Assembly (NCBI GenBank): GCA_028571685.1
Contig: CM053144.1
Span: 97,680,171-97,744,170, forward strand
Source: Heterohyrax brucei
Taxonomy: Eukaryota; Chordata; Mammalia; Hyracoidea; Procaviidae
Length of the DNA stretch: 64,000 bases
Direction: 5' to 3'
In this document: positions 34,270 through 45,668 of the stretch, piece by piece
Layout: every line of letters begins with the position of its first letter
Numbering within the stretch: the first letter of the stretch is position 1
Position numbers and translations under genes: made by a program
Notes under the pieces: generated by a model
Databases searched by the model: none
Seen by the model: the letters and a program-made list of their open reading frames with translations, nothing else
Told to the model about the DNA's origin: nothing

Positions 34270-34794
34270 ACTCTGTTGTGGTTTGAATTGCATTCCCCAA
34301 GAATATCTGTCAGTGTGGCTAGGCCATGAGTCTAAGAATTGAGGGATTGTCTAAAATTCTGTCATCTGATGTGACTTTCATTATGTGTGGTAAATACATC
34401 TCTATGATGTTAATAAATTGGTAGGATTAGAGGTAGTTATGCTAAAGAGGCAGAACTCAATCTACAAGATCAGGTTGTGTTTTTAATCAGTCTCTTTTGA
34501 AATGAAGAGAGAGAGGACAGCAAAGAAACACAGAGACCATGTACCACCAAGAAAGCAAGCACAGCTTGTCTTCTGGACCTGGTGTCCCTGTACTGAGAAG
34601 CTCTTAGACCAAGGGAAGATTGATGACACAAATCTTACCTCAGAGCCTGCAAAGAAAAAACAAAAAAAGCTTCCCTATAGCTAGCATCATAAATTTGGAC
34701 TTTTAGCCTCCTAGACTGTGAGAGAGTAAACTTCTTTTTGTTAAGGCCAGCCTCTCACGGTGTTTGTTATAGCAGGCACTAGATAACTAAGACA
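34270..34794 (+). mobile_element. MaLR-type solo LTR
   Basis: 'ttgtggtttgaattgcattccccaag', 'gaccatgtaccaccaagaaagcaa', 'gtccctgtactgagaagctcttagaccaagggaag', 'aatttggacttttagcctcctagactgtgag', ending 'gcactagataactaagac'. The 60-codon frame at 34502 is LTR sequence. About 345 bases after it (to 35139) hold no recognised feature. Confidence 0.7.
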
Positions 34795-35486
34795 TGCAGA
34801 AACCAACCCTTGGGATAGCCAAGTCAGGAAAACTGGGAAGCATCAGTGTGTCTGATTCACTTGACTATATTGTTAAAGTAAAAAATAATTCATCCGCAAA
34901 ATTCCCCTTACCTCGAAAGATGGTTAGGACATTCTGCTGAGAAATTCCAGATGGCTATAATATCTCTCAGAAGTTGGAGCTAAAAACATAGCCACATTTA
35001 GGAAGGTGCACATTTTGAGATGTCTGAGTATGTGACAGACACTGAGGAAACTTCTACTGCAAACATCTTTGACTCCTACAAGCCTGCATCACAGTCTTAT
35101 TTTTACAGAGCCTATGCAATCAATCTATCCTAATCAGGAGATTTTGGGTGAATGGAAACTCCACTATTTAGTTGCTCAGGTCCACAACATCAGAGACTTC
35201 CTTTACTCTCATTTGTCTCACATACTTCGCATCCAACTCAGCAACAATCCTGTTAACTCCATCTTCAAAATATACCCAGAATCTTGCCCCTTCTCACCCT
35301 TTCTTTGCCATCATTATTTCTCTCTGGATTATCTCAAATGCTTTCTGACTTAGCTCCCTGCTTCTGCCTTAGTGCCCCTTCAGCAAACACAGTAATGCAG
35401 CTAAAACATAAACCTGACCACTTTATCTCCTTTTTTTAAATTCTCGCAATGGCTTTCAACCAGAATGGACAAAGCCAACAGAATAT

Positions 35487-35681
35487 CAGGCCCTAGGAGA
35501 TAAACAGTTAAGAGCTAAACTACTAGCTAAGAGATAGGTGATCTGAACCAAGCCAGTGGAACCTTGGAAGAAAGGTCTGGTAATCCAGGTCCCAAAGGTC
35601 ACAGCTATGAAGCAGTTCTGCTCTGCACACCTGGAGTCACCGTGAGTTGGAGTTGCCTCCAAATCAAATCACAGCAACAAT
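35487..35681 (+). mobile_element. AfroSINE, diverged long form, nested in L2
   Basis: 'gagctaaactactagctaagagatagg', 'ggtaatccaggtcccaaaggtcacagctatg', 'gcagttctgctctgcacac' and 'caccgtgagttggagttgcctcc', ending 'atcacagcaacaataa'. It resembles the 4178 copy more than the young copies. Confidence 0.75.
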
Positions 35682-36013
35682 AAGGGATCTGTCCCTGTTT
35701 TCCCCCTCTGATGTCATCTATATTATATGACTCCCGCCTTAATTTACTCTGCATCAGACATAGGGCTTCTTACGTATTTCCGGCACAGGCCAAACACACT
35801 CAGGGCCTTTGTGTGCTTCCTGGAGTACTTGCCTCCAGGTATTTGTACAATCCTCTGTTATTTCTTGGCTTTCAGGATTTTACTGAAATGTAATGCTGTC
35901 AGTGAGACCACAGTCTCTAATACTACACCACCACACCATATAAGCCTACATCTCTTCCCTGCAGTCTTTTCCTTACTAGGACTCATCCCAACATAATAGA
36001 TTGCGCATCTTAC

Positions 36014-36191
36014 ATATGCCATTGTTGCTTTGTTCATTCCGACTCACTGCAACGCCATAGGGTTTCCAAGGCTTGAAGTCTCTACAGAAGCTGACTGCCA
36101 CACCTTTCTCCCATGGAGTCACCAGTACTTTCAAACTACCAGCCTTTCTGTTAGTAGCCAATTACTTTAACCACTGAGCCACCAGGGACCC
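36014..36191 (-). mobile_element. AfroSINE, antisense long form, nested in L2
   Basis: 'cattccgactcactgcaacgcc', 'gaagctgactgccacacctttctcccatggagtcacc' (long-form middle) and 'ttactttaaccactgagccaccaggga'. Confidence 0.9.
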
Positions 36192-36362
36192 TTATATTTT
36201 ACACAGATATCTTAATTTTCTTTTTCCTTTACTAGAATGGAACTCAAAGAAGGGCAAAAATTTTTGCTGGTTTTGTTCACTGCCATTTCCCTCAGCAACC
36301 AGAACAAGGTCTGGCACACTCTAAGGACTCAGTAGGTATCTGTCACGTTAATCAATTAATTC

Positions 36363-38944
36363 ATCTACTGTTTTGCAGTTTTACAACCTCAGTATATTTT
36401 GTTTAAATAAATCACAGTCTACAAGAGCAGACTCTGAGGTTTTGGCCAGATACAATATTTGTGAAAATATTCAGCCTTTTATTTCAGGCATAAAGTGAAA
36501 CTAATTATAAAATCAAAATGTGAGAAACAAAAAATTCAGTGTGGGGAGAAGGAAACATAATACACAGACAGGTAACTAAACCAATAGATGGATATTTCAT
36601 CATTCTATTTTAACATAGAGAAGTTTCCGGAATTAGAATGTTACCAATCAGTGAAAATAAGAGTTAAGTTCCCCCCACATCACTATTTCTTCTGTATCTT
36701 GGACACCTGACTCAAACTCTGAGGGCCGTTTTCCTTGCCTACAAAGTGAAACAGTTGAACCAGCTGAATTCTTAAGATTTTTCCCTAAGCTCTAAAAGTC
36801 ATGATTCCTTCCTTAGCTAAGACTTTTACTAATGGTAATAGAACCAACATGAAGAAGGTGAAACATTAAAAGAACGTGTAATATAAGGATGGTGGATATT
36901 ATGCAGAATTTTAAAAATAATGAATAAGCAATTCTTGTGACAAAATGGTTACAGGAGCTGTGGTTCTTAGCATCAAGAATATTTCAGCACCCAGTTTCAC
37001 ATTTAGAAAAGGAAATGTGATTGATCAAGTGGGAACCATATGTCTGCCCTTGACCAGTCAGATATTGCCAGGGGATCAGAGTAATGTGGAAGAACTATGG
37101 CTCCTGAGAACTCACTATTACGGATGGGATAACTGCTTCAGTGCAAAGGACCAAGGAAAACTCTCCAAAGGTGTCTACTAAATCTGTAAATCCCAGTGTG
37201 CCCAAAACAGCAGACATTTGACATTAACATCAGTTATACTATCATAAATTGAAGACCATTTTAGTCAGATGATAAATTATTTGACTCTTTAATCATCAAT
37301 ATCAAGGTCAGTGATTCTTGCTTGACTTTAAATGGCAGGTTAGCTAGTGACATGATAATCTTAGATGATCCTTAAAACACCTTCTATTTAGTCAATATTT
37401 CTTTCAGCAATTTTTACTTATATTTATAAATCATAAAAAGTAATTTATATGCTTTTTCCATTCTCCTAGTCATCCAGTCTCCAAATTAAAAGAACCTTCT
37501 CTTCGGCACTTGGCTTGGCTTTTAGTTTATCTATCTCTCATGGCCCAACTAAGATAAAATTGCATACAGATAAAGAATAGATTTAGACTTTTTGTTATAT
37601 GTACAATAGTATATCTTTTGACCAGTTATTCTAAAATTAGCTGTGAGATTAGACTACAATACATAATTTATTTTGTAATTTTTCTATCCCTTTGCCTTGG
37701 TGTCTAAATATTTTGTTATACGACTGCTTTGAAAATTAATCAGAATTTATTTCAAAGTGTATATATGTGTATGCTCACAATTACAAATGCTTGTTTGCCT
37801 TCTAACCTCAAACCAAACACATGCAAGTCTAGTTAGTTGACACTGCTGTTAATTTGGCATCTTACAGTATTATCCACTCTTAGTTTTCAGACCAGATTCT
37901 TACTCGTTCATATTATAGAGATTGTTTAGCTTACATAATTCTGTGTTGACTTGAGAGTAGATTTAGAGTTCCTAAAGAATTATGCATTCTTGCCAATCTC
38001 CTACCAAAATAAATTTAATTTATAAATAAAGGTTTAAAAAAATAACACAAGCTTATTTTTATGGAAAGATTCTTTTCTGATTTCCCCGAACTAGAATTTT
38101 CATTGTCTGTGAATGATATGTGCTTGTTCGGGTGTCTGAATTTCTTCTACTGATAGCACAGGTTCCCCCTCCCCCTTTCTTTTCCTCCAGCTGACATTGG
38201 TAGAAATTAAATAGTTTATTGCTCGGGAGAAAATTCACTCTTCACTCAGTAGTTTAAATTTAAGACACTTCCCTCTTGCCCCCCTTGCTTTTACTTCCGT
38301 TTGACAAGCTTCAGGCAGAATTTAAACCAGCAATCCAGTATAGCTACACGTTACAGTAAGAAGGTAGAAACGGGCTTTCTACAGGATTCTTCCCTATCAC
38401 TTCTTGCTTTGCAGTACCCTCTTTGTCTCAATAAATGTAATAAAAACCTTAGGTAGTCTCTCATCAACAGAAGACATCAAAAAACTAGGAAAATTATCAA
38501 ATGTAAGTTTTGGAGAAATATGGAACTATATCAAAATGTAAGCTGAACACCAACAGGCAATAACTATTTAAAAAACAGTGCAAGTACACTCTAAGAGAGC
38601 TTTGACAAGACAGTGATAGGCAAGCATTGGCAATAAATTATCTCTTTCCACCTTCCTCCCAAATTTTTTGTCACTTGTCTTTCAAGAGACTTAAAGAAGC
38701 TGTCAAGATTCCTCATAAGAATTACAAAAATAAAGAAAGGAATGAAAAGTCTTCTAAGTACTGAGGTAAAAGCTACTTCACTGATTTATCTCAGAGAAGA
38801 GCCTGAGGGGTTGATACATTTTCAAACACATGGAGAATTCCTCTAGCAGGCCAGTGAACCACTGTCCTTCACTGATAGAAAAAGCAACAGGATAATGAGT
38901 TAAAATTCCAATCGAAACATGTGAATATTTTTCTAATTGTTGAA
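36363..38944. other. Unannotated, repeat-poor
   Basis: No gene recognised. A 78-codon frame at 36945-37181 has no known domain. 'ggcacttggcttggctttt' at about 37504 is a possible minimal SINE-tail trace. The 38080-38350 part is mixed-composition unique sequence. Confidence 0.4.
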
Positions 38945-39760
38945 GGTAGTGGTTCATAACTCTAGATATATATTAGCTCACTTAGGACCTTCAAAAAATA
39001 CATTCTATTTTGGTATCATCTGGGGGCTTAAAAGCACGTCAGCAGCCATCTAAGATACCCTAATGGTCCCACCCCATCTGGGACAAGGTAGAATGAGGAA
39101 AACCAAAGACACAAGGGTGAGAGTAGTCCAAATGACTAACGAACCACAAGCAATACAGTTTATACCAGACTGAGTTCAGTACTAGATGGTGCCCTCCTAC
39201 TACCACGAACTACTCTAACAAGGATCACAACAGAAGGTCCCCAACAGTGCTAGAGAAAAGTGTAGAACAAAATTCTAACTCACATATACACACAAAAGAC
39301 CACACTTACTGGTCTCATGGAGACTGAAGAAATCTTGAGAGCATGACACCCAGACACCTTATTAACTCAGTAATGAAGTCACTCCTGAGGTTTAACTTTC
39401 AGTCAAACATTGAATGGGCTGATAAACCAAAACAAGACTAAACGGGCACAGCAGCCCAGGGGACAGGACAGAGAAGGCAGTAGGGGACAGCAAGGCTGGT
39501 AACAGCGATCTCAGGGTCAAGAAAGGGAGAGTGTTAACATGTCACGAGGCTGTCAATCACATCACAAGACAGTATGTGTACTGGTTAATGAGAAGCTAGT
39601 TTGTCAGTAAAACTTTATCTAAAGTACAGTAAAAAAAAAAAAAAAAGCCGATGCCTGAGAACAATTAAATCAGCTTGAACAGCTGTATTTTCAGAAGCTC
39701 CTCAGGTGATGGTTAATTATAGCCAAGGCTGAGAATCTCTTGCATGAGGCAAGAGGATTC
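38945..39760 (+). mobile_element. MER5A-like hAT remnant, split by an L1
   Basis: The left piece 'gtagtggttcataactctagatatatattagctcacttagg..tcaaaaaata' and right piece 'cgatgcctgag..', 'agaagctcctcaggtgatg', 'agccaaggctgagaatctct' are the two halves of one MER5A-like unit. The L1 at 39003-39646 lies between. Confidence 0.7.
39003..39646 (+). mobile_element. L1 3' UTR with poly-A tail
   Basis: Sense orientation: 'tatcatctgggggcttaaaagc', 'gccatctaagataccctaatggtccca', 'actagatggtgccctcctactacc', 'agggagagtgttaacatgtcacgagg', 'aagctagtttgtcagtaaaactt', ending 'aaagtacagt' plus A16. The order parallels the L1 3' UTRs at 25735-27071 in reverse. 5'-truncated, no ORF2. Confidence 0.75.
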
Positions 39761-40042
39761 TATGAAATATCCTTTACTGGAGCATATTAAGAAGAAAGTA
39801 ACTAAGTTATGGACACAAAAAACATTTCTACCTTTTTCCTTAGTTGCTTGTTTTTAAGTCCCACTCCTATGGGAAGTACTTACATTTTTTGATATTTGTG
39901 AGTTTAAAAGAATAAAGTATCAGTTGAGGTACAGCCTGTACACTTAGAAAGGACTGCTTATTATAAAATCAAACCCAGCTTCCTAAAGTTAATACAAATA
40001 GAAGAATTTTTAGGCTACTAAGCTGCTCTGTTGCTTCAAAAA

Positions 40043-40229
40043 GAAGCCTGGTGATGCAGCGGTTAAAGCACTTGGCTGCTAACAAAAAGGTTGGCAGTTT
40101 AAACCTACCAGTAGCTCCACAGGAGACAGATGTGATAATCTGTTTCCATAAAGATTTAAACGCACGGGGCAGCAGGGTCACAGTGAGTTGAAATCAACTT
40201 GATGGCAGTAGATTTGGCTTTTTGGTTTT
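40043..40229 (+). mobile_element. AfroSINE, long form
   Basis: 'cctggtgatgcagcggttaaagcacttggctgctaac', 'aggttggcagtttaaacctacc', 'gataatctgtttccataaagattt' and 'cacagtgagttgaaatcaacttgatggcag'. A- and B-box equivalents are both recognisable. Confidence 0.95.
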
Positions 40230-40711
40230 AAATTACTCTGACTCGCCACCCTGAGACTCAGCTGCTTTCCAGCACCATCCCATTTCTGTGGCAAGCCCAG
40301 TACCACTTATCTAAGTCCTCAGGGGAACACTGTCCTCACCCTGGCTCCAGCTCTAGGGCTCAGATCTGCGTCTTTTGTGTTTGGAAGTGCATTGGAACCC
40401 TACAGAAAGAACAACAGGCTAAAAAGAGACAATCCAAGTGGCATAAACTCAGACAAAGTGACAAAATTCAAACCTGAATGTACATTATAGGCATCTTATA
40501 CACTAGACCTGTTCCAGTCCACGCACTGCTTTGAAACATCTTGCCTTCCGAAACAGGCCCAAGTTGTAAACATGTCATGAGTTTTTATTTGCTTTCCCAG
40601 GTGCCTACTCTCATATGGTAACTGTCAAGCTTATCAGATACATACCTTCAGGTTTATATCTGTCTGCTTAAATCTTAGGTCAGCATATGCAGCTCTTCCC
40701 TTATCAGAAGA
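40230..40711. other. Unannotated
   Basis: No feature recognised before the polypurine tract. Confidence 0.4.
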
Positions 40712-40905
40712 GACAGGAGGAGGAGAAAGAGGAAGAGAAAAGGGTGTAAGGGAGGGAGGAATTCAATAGGGACAAAAGGTGGAAGGAGAGGATGAGAGAC
40801 AGTAGGAAGAGGAGGGAGAAGGAAGGAGAATGTAAAGGAGAAGGAGAAGGAGAAACAAGGGAGGAGAAGACGAAGGAAGGAGGAGGAAGAAAAGGAGTAA
40901 GAAAT
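40712..40905. repeat. Polypurine (GGA/GAA-rich) tract
   Basis: About 190 bases almost entirely A and G, with GGAGAA and GAGGAA units and a few interruptions. On the minus strand it yields a serine/leucine-rich 72-codon frame that is only a composition artefact. Confidence 0.9.
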
Positions 40906-40936
40906 AAAATTTCTGTTGTCAATACTATATGTTAAC

Positions 40937-41099
40937 CGGAAACCTTGGTGTCATAGTGGGTAAGTGCTACATCTGCTAACTAGAAGATCGGCAGTTCAAA
41001 TGCACCAGATGCTCTTTGGAAACTCTATGAGGCAGTTCTACTCTATGCCATAGGGTTGTTATCAGTAGGAACTGACTTGACAGCAGTAGGTTTGGCTTG
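40937..41099 (+). mobile_element. AfroSINE, short form
   Basis: 'ggaaaccttggtgtcatagtgggtaagtgctacatctgctaac', 'cggcagttcaaatgcacc', 'gttatcagtaggaactgacttgacagcag'. Complete from head to tail. Confidence 0.95.
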
Positions 41100-41119
41100 A
41101 GAATTTGGTGTATTAACTA

Positions 41120-41337
41120 GAAAACCATGGTTAGCACAATGGTTAAAGTGCTTGGCTGCTAACTGAAAGGTCAGTAGTTTTGAACACACCAGTTGCTGTG
41201 GGAGAAAGATGGGGCAGTCAGCTGCCATAAAGATGACAGCCTTTGAAACCCTGTGGGGCAGTTCTCCTCTGTCCTATAGGGCTGCTGTAAGTCAGAATCA
41301 AATCTATGGCAAAGGTTTTTTTTTTTTTTTTTTTTTC
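41120..41337 (+). mobile_element. AfroSINE, long form with T20+ tail
   Basis: 'tggttagcacaatggttaaagtgcttggctgctaac', then the long-form middle 'gtgggagaaagatggggcagtcagctgccataaagatgacagcc', then 'aagtcagaatcaaatctatggc', then a run of about 23 T at 41315-41337. Nearly inverted to the next copy. Confidence 0.95.
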
Positions 41338-41369
41338 CTGGTTATATATTTACTGCTTTATATATCCCA

Positions 41370-41525
41370 CCAAAAACCCCACTGTCGTCAATCTTGACTC
41401 ATAGCAATCCCATAGATGGAGTAGAACTGCCCCATAGAGTTTCCAAGGAGCCCCTGGCAGATCTGAACTGCCAATTTTCTGGTTAGCAGCTATAGCACTT
41501 AACCACTACACCATCAAGGTTTCCA
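41370..41525 (-). mobile_element. AfroSINE, antisense short form
   Basis: 'accaaaaaccccactgtcgtcaatcttgactcatagcaatccc', 'tttccaaggagcccctggcagatctgaactgcc', 'agcacttaaccactacaccatcaaggtttcc'. Faces 41120-41337 about 32 bases away. Confidence 0.95.
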
Positions 41526-41943
41526 TATACAGTATGTCTATATATTATGATAATCTTCAAAACAACCATAAGTTTTAAGTATTACTTTGCAGGATGTGAG
41601 ACAAAGACTTGAGGAGATAAAATAACTCTCTCAACGATGCACATACTCAAGCCTGTTCTACTTCACAACCTCTAATCTTTCTATGTGTCCTGCTTTGCTC
41701 CTTAAGTCCATTTTCTGGGAAAAAGATTCATCTCTCCCCAGAGTTAACACAACTCCAGAGGCTGCTAATCCCATAGTAGCCCAGATAAATGACACTTGTC
41801 ACAACTGTGCAATGCATAGTTTCCACAACCCTGCCTCTCTGGAAGGGTTTGTTCCATAAATGACCTAGTCTTTCAGTGAAACCCTATATCTCCTCCAACA
41901 CAAGTGAAATAATGACAGTTCTAACAGCAATTGCAGCTAGTAT
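41526..41943. other. Unannotated
   Basis: Possible weak MIR-like words ('gaggagataaaataactctctcaacgatgc'), but not enough to call. Confidence 0.35.
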
Positions 41944-42045
41944 ACACTGGCTCTCCTTGGAAACTCTATGGGGCAATTCCACCCCGACCTCTAGAGTTGC
42001 TATGAGTCGGATCCGACTCCACGGCAGTGGGTTTGTTTTGTCGTT
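41944..42045 (+). mobile_element. AfroSINE, 5'-truncated
   Basis: Only the 3' half: 'ctccttggaaactctatggggcaattcc' and 'gagttgctatgagtcggatccgactccacggcagtgggtttg'. The tail is among the best preserved in the window. Confidence 0.95.
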
Positions 42046-42130
42046 TTATACACTAAGTAATCATTAAAAGCTAGGTACTGGTCTGAACACTTTTTGTGAA
42101 TTAATAGATTTAGTCTTTACTATGTCCTAT

Positions 42131-42290
42131 CAGGAAACCCTGGTGGCACAGTGGTTAAGAACTGTGGATGATAACCAAAAAGTTGGCAATTTCAATCCAC
42201 CAGATGCTCCTTAGAGGCTCTATGGGGCAGGTCTGTTTTGTCCTTTAGGGTTGCTATGAGTCAGAATCGACTTGACAGCAACGGATTTTT
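42131..42290 (+). mobile_element. AfroSINE, short form
   Basis: 'aggaaaccctggtggcacagtggttaagaactg', 'caatttcaatccaccagatgctcc', 'ggttgctatgagtcagaatcgacttgacagcaacgg'. Complete, with recognisable promoter boxes. Confidence 0.95.
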
Positions 42291-43258
42291 ATGTTCTATT
42301 GGGTAAGTACTATAACTGTCTTCACTTTTCACATCTTGAAATCAAAGGACACATGAGTTACTCAAGATCACACAGAAATCTGAATCTAGAAAACAATAAT
42401 TAGTATTAAACAAGATACCAATACCATTTATGTAGTAACAAATACATGTCAGTTAAAGTCTGTTTCCTCCCACTTGTCATCTACCTGTCTGTGGGGAGGA
42501 ACAATCTTGATGACTAAAGATAAAGAACTATCTTAAAGTTTCAGGAGAGAAACTTAGAAACAAACTTGGAATGCAAGGAAAGTGAGTTGAGTAAATACTT
42601 CAGCAAATTTAATATTTTCTAAATATTTGGATGTCCTCATAGGGTTTTGAAAAATGGTAGTTAAGAAAGTAATTTCTCTTTAATTACTTTTGTGCCTTTT
42701 AAATGAGGCACAATTTAAAGCACACCATTGACACTGTGTTTAATGAGTTAAAATCAGACTAGACCATTCTTTTCTTCCAATTCTGAAAGTGTAATATTTG
42801 TTCAACAGAGGACAAATCAGCTTCTAAGATGGCTAAAGGGATCTGATTGAAGTTTTGAAATAGAGAAATAATGAGATGTTCCTTTCTTCTTTAGGCTTAC
42901 AGTGATTATAAATAGAATGATTCCAGCATGCTTTGAACAAAAAGAGCCTCTTAATATAACCTCTGAATTAATTTCTCATTCTTGCCTATTAGTCTTCCCA
43001 TGGAAACCGTGTGTTTCAATTTTCTAGTTCACTAAATACACCCTAGCACTCATTATTCATTTATATTACCGAAACTGTAAACTCACATATTTTCAGTGCA
43101 TCTGGAGATAATCTGACAAGGATCTGGAAAATTGAAGAAGAAAAAATAAAGAAAAATTTCCTTAACATAAAAAATATTAGCAGTATCAGTACGCGGAAGA
43201 AGAGAAAGAATCATGGGTCAGGCAGGAAAAAAGAGTTTTAAAAAACCTATACTAATAT
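42291..43258. other. Unannotated, repeat-poor
   Basis: No feature recognised. Confidence 0.4.
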
Positions 43259-43417
43259 TGGAATCCCTAGTGGTATAGTGGTTAAGTGCTATGTCAGTTA
43301 GCCAAAAGTCAGCAGTTCAAACCACATGCTCCTTGGAAACTCTATGGGGCAGTTCTACTCTCTTCTAAAAAGCTGCTATGAGTTAGAATCAACTCAAAGG
43401 CACTAGGTCTGGTTTTG
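43259..43417 (+). mobile_element. AfroSINE, short form
   Basis: 'ggaatccctagtggtatagtggttaagtgctatgtcag', 'cagcagttcaaaccacatgctccttggaaactctatggggcag', 'tgctatgagttagaatcaactcaaaggcac'. Complete but with decayed CpG sites. Confidence 0.95.
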
Positions 43418-44068
43418 ATTCACACTAACATTAATATGCTTTTGCTTTAAAATTAATATAGGAATTATATTTAAATATTGTTTTCCCAAAACAGTTATTT
43501 TCATTCAATATTTTTAGCAGAAAATCGGTGTAAATACTTTCCTCATATATAACTTTTTTTTCCTTTTTTGGTGGCAGAGGGATGGGCATGCCAGTTTAGA
43601 TAGTATGCTTCAGCAGTAGCTAAACTATGTTTACGTACATTCTACAGATGCTCTCAGGGTCACTAAAAATATGACAAAAAGAAAAAAATTAGCAAAAAGA
43701 CTGAAATTTAATTGGAAGTTTATGGAACATTCTCTCCCCAACAGCTTACCACCACATCAGCAGAGCTCCAGTATTGCAAAGCAGTACCGATCACAGGTGA
43801 AGAAACTGGAAGACACAGACTCTCCATGAGTATGAGCTCTTAGGGAGCACAGATTTAAGTGGGGAAACAAAAAAAAGCAAGGACGCTATAGCTACAATAT
43901 CAAACACAGTCCAGCTTCCCAACTGATTAACATAATCCTCACACTGGAGGTCTGTTTACCTCAGTTTCTATTATGAAGTGCATTATGCCTGGCTTTCAAC
44001 AAAAACTGTCCCCACAAACCCCACAACCGCAATCTGAGAGGAAAACTGAGAAACTAACACCAGATTAG
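43418..44068. other. Mostly unannotated; possible old L1 5' trace
   Basis: About 43780-44000 ('gtttacctcagtttctattatgaagtgcattatgcctggctttcaacaaaaactg') resembles 5' sequence of old L1s. Tentative. Confidence 0.3.
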
Positions 44069-44131
44069 AAATGCCAGCCTTTTGTTTAGCAGTCATAGGA
44101 CTTCACCACTATAACCACTAAGGTTTCCTTT
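44069..44131 (-). mobile_element. AfroSINE head fragment, antisense
   Basis: 'atgccagccttttgtttagcagtcataggacttcaccactataaccactaaggtttcc' is the reversed tRNA-like half only. The 3' half, if present upstream, is too decayed to see. Confidence 0.75.
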
Positions 44132-45340
44132 GAGCCTTCAGTTTGAAAAAAGTCAGGAGTTCCATGGCCAAAATGAAGTCTAGTTTCAAATGGCATAAAT
44201 CATAAGACTGGACACATATGATACATAGGGCCTAGGCCTAGTAATTCTTATGTATATTTCAGTGGAAAATGGTTCTCAATACTCTGAGAAAAGTTTGATA
44301 GAACTCTCTGAATCTGTATTATCACCTTTGTTTTGCTGCATTGAATGGTAAGAAACATAGTTTCAGGTGAACAAATGTGAATGACACTTTAGACAGTATC
44401 TTTGTCACTAAGATGCTATGAGCCCCTTACAACACAACTCTTAAAAGCAAAGACAGGATCATATCAAGAATAAATGAAAAATTATGAGCACCAACTCGGC
44501 AGATCTAGACATGCCTAAAGAAATAGTTCTGTCTGACAGGATGATGGGACTTCTTTTCCTTTTCAGCATCTCTGCTGTTTAAGGCCACAGTTAGAGCACA
44601 CTTGGCTTGGCTTGGTCTTGTGGGCTTCTTTTTTTTTTTTTTTTTTTTGTCTTTCATTCTCCAGTATGTCCCTAGAAAGGTTCTTATGTTTCTCTACTAT
44701 GTGGCAGTAGAACAGCCTGCTCTTTATTAGTGTAAGTTATTTACATGAGAAAATAGAATTCTATAAACAGAAATGATACTTGCAAATCTACTGTGAAGCA
44801 AATGGAAAAGCAGCCCTTGTAGAATTTTTGAAATGGAAAATCTAATGGATCTAAGCTCACTCAGCAATAACATTTATGAAGAATATCCATGAAAGAGTGT
44901 GCATCTTCCTCCCATTGAAAGAGTGTACCTCTCAACAGGGACTACGTGCACTCCTGCCTCTTTTCTATATACAGCTTAGCAGTTAACCATGTTTGAAGTG
45001 TAACATTGCTGAAAATACTTTTCAAAGTCAGCTTAGACAAAGTAATTATTTTTCTCATATGAGTTCTATAGAGAGTAACCAGCTAGGAAATTACTATCCA
45101 ACATAGGCCTGACACCAACCCCCCCCCCAATAGACAGGGTTAAAGTAAAAAATTTACACTTATTTATGAAGTAAATATACTTTTATTAAGGGAACTGCCA
45201 TGCAAATAAATGAAAGCTGTACAGTTTTGTTTTACCTAATGAACATTTACTGAGAATTCCTTGTGTTTTGTTGACTTTAGCATATACTAAAGATTCTAGT
45301 TTCACAATTTAGATTATTTTTGAGCAAACCCAGTACAATG
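44132..45340. other. Unannotated, with a long T run at 44631
   Basis: Contains 'cacttggcttggcttgg' at about 44599 followed by a ~20-base T run, which may be another SINE-tail remnant, and a C9 run near 45120. No gene. Confidence 0.4.
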
Positions 45341-45497
45341 ACAAACCAAAACCTGAGGTAATTGAGTCAATTTTGATTCCAAGTGACCATAAAGGACAGA
45401 GTAGAACTGCCCTATAAGGTTTGCAAAGAGCACCTGGTACATTGGAGCTGCTGACTTTTTGGTTGGCAGCCGAGCTCTTAGCTGCTGTGCCACCAGT
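45341..45497 (-). mobile_element. AfroSINE, antisense short form
   Basis: 'accaaaacctgaggtaattgagtcaattttgattccaagtgacc', 'gaactgccctataaggtttgcaaagagcacctgg', 'gcagccgagctcttagctgctgtgccaccag'. Confidence 0.95.
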
Positions 45498-45502
45498 GCA
45501 AT

Positions 45503-45668
45503 AGAAACCAAATCACCAAACCCATTGCCATCAATTCCAACTAACAGCAATCCTACAGGACAGAGCAGAACTGCCCCATAGGGTTTCCAAGGAGTGCCTG
45601 GTGGATTTGAACTGTCAGCCTTTTGGTTGGCAGCTAAGATGTTACCCACTACACCACCAGGGCTTCCA
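45503..45668 (-). mobile_element. AfroSINE, antisense short form, tandem to previous
   Basis: 'agaaaccaaatcaccaaacccattgccatcaattccaactaac', 'cagaactgccccatagggtttccaaggagtgcctgg', 'gttacccactacaccaccagggcttcc'. It starts about five bases after the previous copy in the same orientation. Confidence 0.95.

Larger units (their letters stand above)
35140..36362 (+). mobile_element. L2 LINE 3' region with two nested AfroSINEs
   Basis: Three collinear pieces (35140-35486, 35682-36013, 36192-36362) follow the L2 3' order: 'gttgctcaggtccacaacatcagag', 'tccatcttcaaaatatacccagaat', 'tagctccctgcttctgcc', 'cactcagggcctttgtgtgcttcc', 'actagaatggaactcaaagaagggcaaaaatt', 'aaggtctggcacactctaaggactcagtagg'. 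Non-coding remnant. Small frames within it are incidental. Confidence 0.85.

Noticed and set aside
40704-40922. Serine/leucine/proline-rich minus-strand frame
   Set aside because: Translation of the polypurine tract; a composition artefact.
45314-45649. 111-codon minus-strand frame
   Set aside because: Made of two tandem AfroSINEs read in their sense direction.
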